Program-made: the position numbers and the translations under genes
Part shown: piece after piece, positions 1-5,697 of the stretch
Numbering within the stretch: position 1 is the stretch's first letter
How the letters are laid out: each line of letters starts with the position of its first letter
NCBI GenBank assembly: GCA_022709995.1
Contig: JAKLHU010000154.1
Span: 1-5,824, forward strand
Reading direction: 5' to 3'
DNA length: 5,824 nucleotides
Origin: Verrucomicrobiota bacterium
Lineage (GTDB): Bacteria > Verrucomicrobiota > Lentisphaeria > Oligosphaerales > Oligosphaeraceae
The notes under the pieces: model-generated
Told to the model about the DNA's origin: nothing
What the model saw: only the letters and a program-made list of their open reading frames with translations
The model's database searches: none

Positions 1-204
1 AGGCCGCAGACCGAACTCGGCCAGACGCTGGACGAGCTTGCCGGCAAACGCCGGCTCGGCCAGCATCTGCTGGCACCAGGAGACGCCGAGGCTGATGTGA
101 GTGACGCCGTTGGCCGCGAACTCCGCCAGAAAATTTCCCAGCAGGGGCTCCGGCACCGTGTTCAAGCCGCCAAAATAGCTCAAGGTGACGTCGCGCAATG
201 ACAT
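1..204 (-). CDS. N-terminus of a probable sugar phosphate isomerase/epimerase-like TIM-barrel protein (partial)
   Basis: An open frame of 68 codons starts at the ATG complementary to 202-204 and runs off the left edge without a stop. It begins MSLRDVTLSYFGGLNTVPEP and continues with an AEFAANGVTHISLGVSW segment, a helix followed by a beta-strand. This resembles the first beta-alpha units of xylose-isomerase-like TIM-barrel proteins (the AP endonuclease family 2 fold), in which 'AGVTHIEL'-type strands are typical. A purine-rich Shine-Dalgarno-like GAAAGG lies on the minus strand about 6 bases before the ATG, which supports this start. The gene is divergent from holA. The catalytic metal-binding residues would lie beyond the window, so the fold is only a suggestion and the substrate cannot be named. 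I am confident that it is a real gene and much less so about its function. Confidence 0.6.
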   Translation of the reverse strand, partial: MSLRDVTLSYFGGLNTVPEPLLGNFLAEFAANGVTHISLGVSWCQQMLAEPAFAGKLVQRLAEFGLRP

Positions 205-261
205 GAAACGCCTTTCTTTTTTTGCGTTGTTACGTTATAGTAGAGAGCTCGACCAAGCGTG

Positions 262-291
262 TTGAAGGTGTTTGATGGCGATGGTTACAAT
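262..291 (+). promoter_or_regulatory. Sigma-70-type promoter for holA
   Basis: TTGAAG at 262-267 and TACAAT at 286-291 are separated by 18 bases. They match the TTGACA and TATAAT consensus at 4 and 5 of 6 positions. Transcription would start near 298-300, giving a leader of about 80 bases before the holA ATG at 381. The region is clearly more AT-rich than the genes around it. A TTG at 309 would lie only about 10 bases from this transcription start, too close for a normal ribosome site, which favours the ATG. The promoter could drive holA, the GAF gene and argH together. Confidence 0.5.
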
Positions 292-355
292 AATCTGTTG
301 AAAGACATTTGGCAAAACGGCGGGCCCGTCAAAGCGCGCCGACGGTCGCCCAGGC

Positions 356-379
356 TTCCTGTTTTGGTTCCTGTTTTGG
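356..379 (+). repeat. Perfect 12-bp tandem duplication before the holA start
   Basis: TTCCTGTTTTGG occurs twice back to back, at 356-367 and 368-379, one base before the ATG at 381. It occupies the place where a Shine-Dalgarno would be expected and contains no purine-rich ribosome site. If translation began at the in-frame TTG at 309, the duplication would encode SCFG twice. A 12-bp unit keeps that frame open, so the frame does not reveal whether the repeat is translated. Confidence 0.85.
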
Positions 380-380
380 C

Positions 381-1502
381 ATGAATATCTACCTTATCAG
401 CGGCAATGACGACTCCCAGATCCGCGCCGACGCGGAGAAGACGGCGCGCGCCTTGGCCGGCCCGGATCCAGATCCTTTTGTGCTGGAAATGTTTCAGGAG
501 GACGACTCCGGGCCGACGCCGGCCCTGGTGCACGGGCTGCTCCGGTCGCTTTTGTCGCCGCCTTTTCTGGGTGGCCGCAAGACCGTCTGGCTGAAGCATT
601 TCAGCGGTTTCGGCAGCGAGGGCGACAAGAAGTCGTCGTCGGCGTTGCCGGTGGCGCTGCGGGAATTGGCGGATTTGCTTCGCCGTGGTCTGCCGGACGA
701 TATTGTCCTGCTGATGGACGGCCCGGACATTGATCGGCGCCGAGCGCTGTTCAAGGCCTGCCAGGAACATGGCGAGGTGCGCTTTTACAATCGTCCCGAC
801 CCCAAGAGCCGCACCTGGCGCCAGGACATGGCCGCTTGCATCAAGGCTGCCGCGGCCGAAAAAGGAATGCGCCTGGCGGCTGATGTCGGCGAATATCTCG
901 TCGATGTCCTGGGCACGGACACGTCGCGGATTCATTGTGAGTTGGACAAGTTGATCTGCTATGGCGGCGGTCCGGAAGTGCCAGTCACCCTGGCCGATGC
1001 CCAGCAGGTGTGCGTCGGCAAGGGCGAGGAGATGGCCTGGGCGCTGGCGGATATGCTCGGCAAGCGCAACCTCAGCGAGGCCCTGCGGGTGGTGGATGTG
1101 CTGCTGGAACAGGCCAGGGACGGCGAGCGCAACGCCCGCTCCATGCTCATCAGCGCCGCCAATTTTTTCCGTCTGGTGCTGCAGCTGCGCATCGTCATGG
1201 CGGAGCATCGTCTGAACAGCCCCGGGGCGCTGAAGAATTTCATTGAGAGCATCGACGCGGAGACCAAGCAGGCCTTGCGTGAGGACGGCATGGACTTCGT
1301 CGATTTTCATCCGTATCGGGCGATGATGCTGGCCGAGCAGGCCAGCCGTTACACTCCCGGCGAGATGATCCAGGCGATCCGTCGTCTGCGCGATGCCTTG
1401 CGCCAGTGCATGTCGTCGTCGACCTCGCCGCGGATGGCGCTGGAAGACGCGTTGTTCAGCATCATCGGCGGCCGCGGCCGCCCGGCCCGGCAGCCGGGAT
1501 GA
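381..1502 (+). CDS. holA: DNA polymerase III delta subunit (clamp-loader HolA)
   Basis: The product is the delta subunit of the DNA polymerase III clamp loader. In the family, delta opens the beta sliding clamp so that it can be loaded at primed sites in the cytoplasm. The protein has 373 residues, slightly longer than the usual 330-345. The N-terminus MNIYLISGNDDSQIRADAEK matches the family start (short strand, glycine turn, helix). The middle region DTSRIHCELDKLICYGG (180-196) fits the conserved segment around 'E-L-x-K-L'. Residues 212-244 (GEEMAWALADMLGKRNLSEA, then VVDVLLEQ) fit the start of the C-terminal collar domain, and the last 60 residues are helical. Residues 75-90 form a Ser/Gly/Lys-rich loop (GFGSEGDKKSSSALP). 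The ATG at 381 is chosen because the family begins here; an in-frame TTG at 309 would add 24 Cys/Gly-containing residues that do not look like HolA. No clear Shine-Dalgarno precedes the ATG. A 341-codon antisense frame lies opposite and is judged a GC-driven shadow. Confidence 0.88.
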   Translation: MNIYLISGNDDSQIRADAEKTARALAGPDPDPFVLEMFQEDDSGPTPALVHGLLRSLLSPPFLGGRKTVWLKHFSGFGSEGDKKSSSALPVALRELADLLRRGLPDDIVLLMDGPDIDRRRALFKACQEHGEVRFYNRPDPKSRTWRQDMAACIKAAAAEKGMRLAADVGEYLVDVLGTDTSRIHCELDKLICYGGGPEVPVTLADAQQVCVGKGEEMAWALADMLGKRNLSEALRVVDVLLEQARDGERNARSMLISAANFFRLVLQLRIVMAEHRLNSPGALKNFIESIDAETKQALREDGMDFVDFHPYRAMMLAEQASRYTPGEMIQAIRRLRDALRQCMSSSTSPRMALEDALFSIIGGRGRPARQPG

Positions 1503-1522
1503 CGACCGTCTGGCCGGCTTGG

Positions 1523-1543
1523 CCGGAACCGCCGCCGGTCCGG
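1523..1543 (+). other. GC-rich hairpin between holA and the GAF gene
   Basis: CCGGA (1523-1527) pairs with TCCGG (1539-1543) and CCG (1529-1531) with CGG (1536-1538). This gives an 8-bp stem with one bulged A at 1528 and a four-base loop CCGC. It begins 20 bases after the holA stop. No T-run follows, so it does not look like a standard intrinsic terminator. It could slow RNA decay, mark an RNA processing site or weakly attenuate transcription, or be a by-product of GC-rich sequence. Confidence 0.35.
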
Positions 1544-1619
1544 GCTGGGCGCCAGCAATGACGGGCGGGAATCATGCCTCACCACCAGAGAGTCACCTTC
1601 ATCTGCAGACAGGACGACT

Positions 1620-2348
1620 ATGAGCGGACATGACTTTGAAAAGAATCTTGGGGTGCTTCGGATGTTGTCCGAGGCCTTGACGGTGCCGCGTTCCTTGGAC
1701 GAGGGGCTGGACCACATCACGCGGATGACCTGCGAGCTGATGGACACGGGGCAGGCGGTGTTTCTGTTTCGCGACGAGGAGAGCCGTGAGTTCATTGTGC
1801 GTTCGGTCGTCGGGATTCAGGGGCCGAACATCCGGGATGGTCACAAGCTGTTGGTTCCGGAGCGTCTGCGGAGCATCTTGTGGCGGCTGTTGAATCTGCA
1901 TCAGATCAACTGGGTGGAGGCCGGCATTGAGGACATCCGTTTTCCGATCATCGTCATGCCGATCAGCGTCAAGGGCTCGCGGGTCGGGCTGCTGGCCGCC
2001 GGCGGCGCGCGCGGCGGCGGCGACCGTCCCTTTGACCCGGTGCGGCGGCAGCTTTTTTCCCTGATCGCGCCGTTCGCGTCATTGGTCATTGAAAATTCCA
2101 AAGTGTATGATATTCTGCGTCAGCATTTTGCGATCAATTCTCAGAAGATGCACGAAGCGGCGCGGGAGGATGCCGGCGAGCGCGATCTGGCTGAGCAGAT
2201 GACCGTCAACTCCCTCAACAACCCGACCAAAGTCGTGCGCCTGTTGGCGGAGTCCTTTTACAACGAGCTGGTCCGGGCCGGCTTTTCGCCGGCGCACATC
2301 ACGACGGCGGCGGCCAAGATCATTGACTGCCTGACGAGCGAACCATGA
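1620..2348 (+). CDS. Stand-alone GAF-domain protein with unrecognised C-terminal helical segment
   Basis: The protein has 242 residues and no signal peptide or membrane segment, so it is probably cytoplasmic. Residues about 10-160 read as a GAF domain: an entry helix (LRMLSEALTVPRSLDEGLDH), strands around TGQAVFLFRDEE and FIVRSVVG, the central RFPIIVMPISVKGSRVGLLA strand pair, and a closing helix LFSLIAPFASLVIENSKVYD. GAF domains bind small molecules such as cyclic nucleotides or haem, or mediate dimerisation; the ligand cannot be told here. A charged helical linker (160-195) leads to residues 196-242 (NSLNNPTKVVRLLAESFYNE, then LVRAGFSPAHITTAAAKIID), a compact helical segment I do not recognise. 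No histidine kinase, GGDEF, AAA+ or clear helix-turn-helix output domain is present. The ATG at 1620 has AGGA at 1611-1614, 5 bases upstream. It lies 117 bp after holA and 61 bp before argH, probably cotranscribed. The Gly/Arg-rich loop AGGARGGGDRPF (127-138) is a lineage-like insertion between strands. Confidence 0.75.
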   Translation: MSGHDFEKNLGVLRMLSEALTVPRSLDEGLDHITRMTCELMDTGQAVFLFRDEESREFIVRSVVGIQGPNIRDGHKLLVPERLRSILWRLLNLHQINWVEAGIEDIRFPIIVMPISVKGSRVGLLAAGGARGGGDRPFDPVRRQLFSLIAPFASLVIENSKVYDILRQHFAINSQKMHEAAREDAGERDLAEQMTVNSLNNPTKVVRLLAESFYNELVRAGFSPAHITTAAAKIIDCLTSEP

Positions 2349-2393
2349 GGTTGACCCGGAGAGGCGACGGCGGGGCCCAGTGATTGTTTTTTC

Positions 2394-2402
2394 GGTGGGG
2401 GG
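2394..2402 (+). promoter_or_regulatory. G-rich ribosome-binding site that fixes the argH start
   Basis: GGTGGGGGG ends 7 bases before the ATG at 2410, the normal spacing for a ribosome-binding site, although the sequence is a degenerate Shine-Dalgarno. An upstream in-frame GTG at 2380 would add ten residues absent from the ArgH family, and its nearest purine-rich run (GGAGAGG, 2358-2364) is about 15 bases away. The ATG is therefore preferred. Confidence 0.5.
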
Positions 2403-2409
2403 CGATACC

Positions 2410-3780
2410 ATGGCATTGTGGAGCGGCAGGTTCTCGGAGGCGACCGACAGTCTGGTCAGCCGGTTCAGCGAGTCGATTTCCTATGATCGTCGGCTGTATC
2501 CTTTTGATATCCAGGGCAGCCAGGCGCATGCCCGCATGCTGGCCCGGCAGAACATCATCTCCCCGGCTGACGCCGAGGCCATCGTCGCCGGCCTGGACGG
2601 CATTCTGGCGGACATCGAGGCCGGCCGTTTTGATTTCCGCGAGGAGCTGGAAGACATCCACATGAACATCGAGGCGCGGTTGACCGAGCGGATCGGCCAG
2701 GCCGGCGCCCGTCTGCACACCGGCCGCAGCCGGAACGACCAGGTCGCCACCGACGAACGCCTGTATTTGCGGCATGAAACCGATGTCTGCGACGGCGCTC
2801 TCCGGGCCCTGCAACGGGCGCTGGTGGATCTCGGTTCGGCCTGGCCGGGGGTGATTATGCGCGGCTTCACGCATCTGCAACACGCCCAGCCGGTTCTGTT
2901 TGCACATCATCTGCTCGCCTATGTCGAGATGTTCGGCCGCGACCGGGAGCGTTTGGCCGACGGGCGCCGGCGGATCAACCGCCTGCCCCTGGGGGCCGGC
3001 GCCATTGCCGGCTGCTCCTTGCCGCTGGACCGCGACTTCGTCGCCGCCGAACTGGGCTTCGAGGAGGTGTTGCGCAACAGCATGGATGCCGTCGGCGATC
3101 GCGATGCCCTGGTGGAGTTCCTGTCCTGCCTGGCGATGGTCGCCATGCACATTTCCCGCCTGGCCGAGGACATCGTGCTGTGGTTCAGCCAGGAATTCGC
3201 CTTCATCGAGCTGGGAGACGCGTTCACCACCGGCTCGAGCCTGATGCCGCAGAAGAAGAACCCCGACGTCGCCGAACTGGCCCGCGGGAAAACCGGCCGC
3301 GTCTATGGCCACCTGCTGGCGTTGCTGACGACGATGAAGGGCCTGCCCCTGACCTACAACCGCGACATGCAGGAAGACAAGGAAGGTCTTTTTGATGCGA
3401 TCGACACCGTGCAGATGACGCTGGCGACGCTGACGGCGATGCTGGCGACGCTGAAGCCGCGTGCGGAACGGATGGCGGCGGCGGCCTCCGACCCCGCCTT
3501 GATGGCGACCGACTTGGCGGAATGGCTGGTCCGGCACGGGGTGCCTTTTCGCGAGGCCCATCACCAGGTCGGCCGTTTTGTCGGCTTCTGCGCCGAGCAC
3601 GGCCTGGCCTTGAACCAGGCGACGCTGGAGCAGATGCGGCAAAGCATCCCCGCCGCCACGGCCGAATGCCTGGAACTTTTTGATGCTGGTCGCAGCGTGG
3701 CGGCCCGCGACCTCCTCGGCGGCACGGCTCCCATCCAGGTGGCCCGACAGCTCGCCTTCTGGCGCGAGCGGCTACAATAG
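2410..3780 (+). CDS. argH: Argininosuccinate lyase
   Basis: This cytoplasmic enzyme cleaves argininosuccinate to arginine and fumarate, the last step of arginine biosynthesis. At 456 residues it has the normal family length of about 455-465. It starts with the family signature MALWSGRF. Other family landmarks follow in order: HTGRSRNDQVATD (103-115), substrate-binding; FTHLQHAQPV with Thr154-His155, the conserved catalytic-region histidine; LPLGAGAIAGCSLPLDR, where many homologues have 'PLGSGALAG'; and the fumarase/lyase signature GSSLMPQKKNP (275-285), whose mobile loop carries the catalytic serine and the substrate-contacting lysine. All key motifs are intact, so the enzyme should be active as a homotetramer, as is usual for the family. 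The neighbours on the same strand (holA, GAF gene) are not arginine genes, so it is separated from argG and the other arg genes in this window. Its last 9 bases overlap the end of convergent dnaG. A 440-codon antisense frame opposite it is judged a shadow. Confidence 0.97.
   Translation: MALWSGRFSEATDSLVSRFSESISYDRRLYPFDIQGSQAHARMLARQNIISPADAEAIVAGLDGILADIEAGRFDFREELEDIHMNIEARLTERIGQAGARLHTGRSRNDQVATDERLYLRHETDVCDGALRALQRALVDLGSAWPGVIMRGFTHLQHAQPVLFAHHLLAYVEMFGRDRERLADGRRRINRLPLGAGAIAGCSLPLDRDFVAAELGFEEVLRNSMDAVGDRDALVEFLSCLAMVAMHISRLAEDIVLWFSQEFAFIELGDAFTTGSSLMPQKKNPDVAELARGKTGRVYGHLLALLTTMKGLPLTYNRDMQEDKEGLFDAIDTVQMTLATLTAMLATLKPRAERMAAAASDPALMATDLAEWLVRHGVPFREAHHQVGRFVGFCAEHGLALNQATLEQMRQSIPAATAECLELFDAGRSVAARDLLGGTAPIQVARQLAFWRERLQ
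3750..3769. other. Hairpin in the argH 3' end, just past the dnaG stop
   Basis: GCTCGC (3750-3755) and GCGAGC (3764-3769) form a perfect 6-bp stem with an 8-base loop. It sits inside the last codons of argH and, on the minus strand, begins 2 bases after the dnaG stop (3772-3774). It is symmetric and so could act for either transcript. No T-run follows it on the minus strand, and on the plus strand six T's occur only about 15 bases later (3784-3789). A role as a terminator or RNA 3'-end protector is therefore only a possibility. Confidence 0.3.
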
Positions 3781-5697
3781 GCGTTTTTTGCGGTTGAGTT
3801 CGGTCAGCTCGCGCATCAGTTGTTTGGCTTCTTCGCCGGTGGCGGTTTGCAGAGCGAGTTGTTTTTCACTGCTGATGCGCAGCAGTTCCGCGAGCTGGAG
3901 TCGTTTTCGGCAGTCCTGATAGGCCTGGGCGGTTTTTTCCGCGCTGATGTCCTCTTCCTCCGGCCCGGGAGCGCTGGCGGCGAAGGCGCTGACCGGCGTT
4001 GGCGCCTTTGGTTTGGGGCGGTAGGGGAAGGCCGATTTGGCGATGACGGCGCCGACGGTCGGATGGCGGATGAGCTCATCGTGGCACAGGGCGTCCATGG
4101 CGTCGGGCCAGGAATTCTGGTCGACGCAGGCCAGGACTCGGCTGATGGCCATGCCCAAGGGCGTATCCGGCAGGAGTCGGGTGGTTTCCGCGTCATCGGC
4201 CAGGCGCAGGGCCAGATCCTCGAAATGCAGAACCAGGTCGAGGATGGTCTGCCAGACTTTTTCGTTGTCTTCTGGCATGGTGAAAGCCGGCAGCCGGAAG
4301 GGCGCCGGTTCCCGGCCGGCGGGGCGGTCGGACGGGCCGGGCGCAGGCCGGAAAGGCGTCGACGCGGCATGCTGGGCATGGCTGGCCTGGAGGGCGTTCA
4401 AGGCGTCGAAAAGGACATTTTCGGGCAGATGGAGCTGTGTTGCCAGCCATTGGCAATGCGCGGTCCTGGCGACCGGGTCGGCCAGCGGCCGGATGGCCGC
4501 GAGGACATCGGCCACGATCAGGCTTTTGCCTTCGGGCAGATTTAGGTCGTGGATGTCGCAGGCGCGCCGGAACATGTAGGGCACGGCCGGTTCGGTCACG
4601 CTCATGATGCTGCGCAGGGCCTCGGCGCCGCCATGGCGGAAGATGCTGTCGGGGTCTTCGCCGGCCGGCAGGCTGACGACGGCGGCCGTGACGCCGGCTT
4701 CGTGCAGGATGGCGATGGTTCGTTGGGCGGCCTTGTCGCCGGCGGTGTCGGCGTCGAACGCGAGGACGACGTTGTTGGTGGAGCGTTTGAGGAGCCGGGC
4801 GTGGTTTTCGGTGAATGCCGTTCCCTGGGCGGCGACGGCGTTGGTCAGGCCGGCGCGATGGCAGGCGATGACATCAAGCTGTCCTTCGCAGACCAGGGCG
4901 TGGCCAAAGGTCTTCAGGCTGGCGCGGGCGTGATTGAGGCCGTAGAGGATGGCGCCTTTCTGGAAGAAATCCGATTCCGGGCTGTTGACATATTTGGCGG
5001 CCTTGGCGTCGGGCGAGAGGATGCGGGCGCTGAAGCCGACGACGCGGTTGAGTTCATCGTGGATGGGGAAGATGAGCCGGTCGCGGAAGCGGTCGTAGAA
5101 GCCGGTCGAGCCGTCTTTCTGGGACACCAGGCCGGTGGCTTGCAGCAGTTCGGGGGGATAGCCGCGCGAGGCCGCCCAGTGGCAAAGCGCGTCCCAGGAG
5201 TCGAGGCAGTAGCCCAGATTGAATTTTTCGATGGCGTCGCCGTCGATTTCCCGGCTATGCAGATAGGCGCGGGCTTTTTCGGCTTGCGGCTGTTGGAGCA
5301 GGTGATGGTACCAGTCCGCCGCCTCGTTGAGGAGTTTTTGGCCTTTTTCCCGCCATTGTCGGCGCTGTTCGCCGGCGGCGCCGTCGCCGCCGGCGCGGTG
5401 GGCTTCGGGGACGGCGAGGCCGTAGCGGTCAGCCAGCCAATGGATGGCGCCGACAAAGTCGGTGTTGACCATTTCCTGGATGAAATGGAACAGGTTGCCG
5501 CTTTTTTTGCAGCCGAAGCAATAGAACGTCTGTCGTTGGGAATCGATTTTGAACGACGGCGTCTTTTCCTTGTGAAACGGGCAGCAGGCCCAATGGTCCG
5601 CGCCGCGCTTTTTGACCGGCACAAAGCCGCCGACGACATCCACGATGTCGGTCCGCTGTCGGAGCTGGTCAATGAATTCTTCGGGAATATGGGGCAT
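3772..5697 (-). CDS. dnaG: DNA primase DnaG
   Basis: DnaG makes the short RNA primers that start leading strands and Okazaki fragments, acting with the replicative helicase DnaB. The protein has 641 residues, slightly longer than the common 580-620. The domains run in the expected order. The N-terminal CHC2 zinc-binding domain shows C39PFH42 with KEKTPSF and C60FGC63. The catalytic core (about 125-260) includes YDRFRDRLIFPI (201-212) and KYVNSPES (235-242). The Toprim domain has E271 in CEGQLDVI and D315/D317 in FDADTAG, the metal-binding acidic residues, followed by PAGEDPDS. A Pro/Ala-rich linker (about 440-475) precedes the helical C-terminal helicase-binding domain (476-641), which ends in the basic LNRKKRLL. 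All catalytic residues are present. The ATG is chosen because MPHIPEEFIDQLRQRTDIVD is the family start, though no Shine-Dalgarno precedes it. The gene is convergent with argH and overlaps it by 9 bp. No rpoD follows it, so the classic rpsU-dnaG-rpoD order is not seen on its downstream side. Confidence 0.97.
   Translation of the reverse strand: MPHIPEEFIDQLRQRTDIVDVVGGFVPVKKRGADHWACCPFHKEKTPSFKIDSQRQTFYCFGCKKSGNLFHFIQEMVNTDFVGAIHWLADRYGLAVPEAHRAGGDGAAGEQRRQWREKGQKLLNEAADWYHHLLQQPQAEKARAYLHSREIDGDAIEKFNLGYCLDSWDALCHWAASRGYPPELLQATGLVSQKDGSTGFYDRFRDRLIFPIHDELNRVVGFSARILSPDAKAAKYVNSPESDFFQKGAILYGLNHARASLKTFGHALVCEGQLDVIACHRAGLTNAVAAQGTAFTENHARLLKRSTNNVVLAFDADTAGDKAAQRTIAILHEAGVTAAVVSLPAGEDPDSIFRHGGAEALRSIMSVTEPAVPYMFRRACDIHDLNLPEGKSLIVADVLAAIRPLADPVARTAHCQWLATQLHLPENVLFDALNALQASHAQHAASTPFRPAPGPSDRPAGREPAPFRLPAFTMPEDNEKVWQTILDLVLHFEDLALRLADDAETTRLLPDTPLGMAISRVLACVDQNSWPDAMDALCHDELIRHPTVGAVIAKSAFPYRPKPKAPTPVSAFAASAPGPEEEDISAEKTAQAYQDCRKRLQLAELLRISSEKQLALQTATGEEAKQLMRELTELNRKKRLL

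Noticed and set aside
309..380. TTG at 309 as the holA start, adding 24 residues
   Set aside because: The extra residues do not look like HolA, the predicted transcription start is only about 10 bases upstream, and the family N-terminus begins at 381.
285..1310. 341-codon minus-strand open frame opposite holA
   Set aside because: It is antisense to a clear HolA protein, its product is Gln/Arg/His-rich without family features, and such frames are common opposite GC-rich genes.
1574..1633. 19-codon mini-ORF (MPHHQRVTFICRQDDYERT) overlapping the GAF gene start
   Set aside because: It has only a weak G-rich ribosome site, no leader-peptide features such as runs of one amino acid, and no paired attenuator stems.
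2358..2395. T-run (2387-2392) after GC-rich sequence between the GAF gene and argH as a possible terminator
   Set aside because: No stable stem directly precedes the six T's; GGGCCC alone is too short to form one.
2320..3642. 440-codon minus-strand open frame opposite argH
   Set aside because: It mirrors the complete and well-conserved argH, and its translation is Gln/His/Arg/Gly-rich with no recognisable domain; best explained as a codon-bias shadow.
3820..4545. 241-codon plus-strand open frame opposite dnaG
   Set aside because: It is antisense to the dnaG C-terminal half; Gly/Arg-rich composition and no family resemblance.
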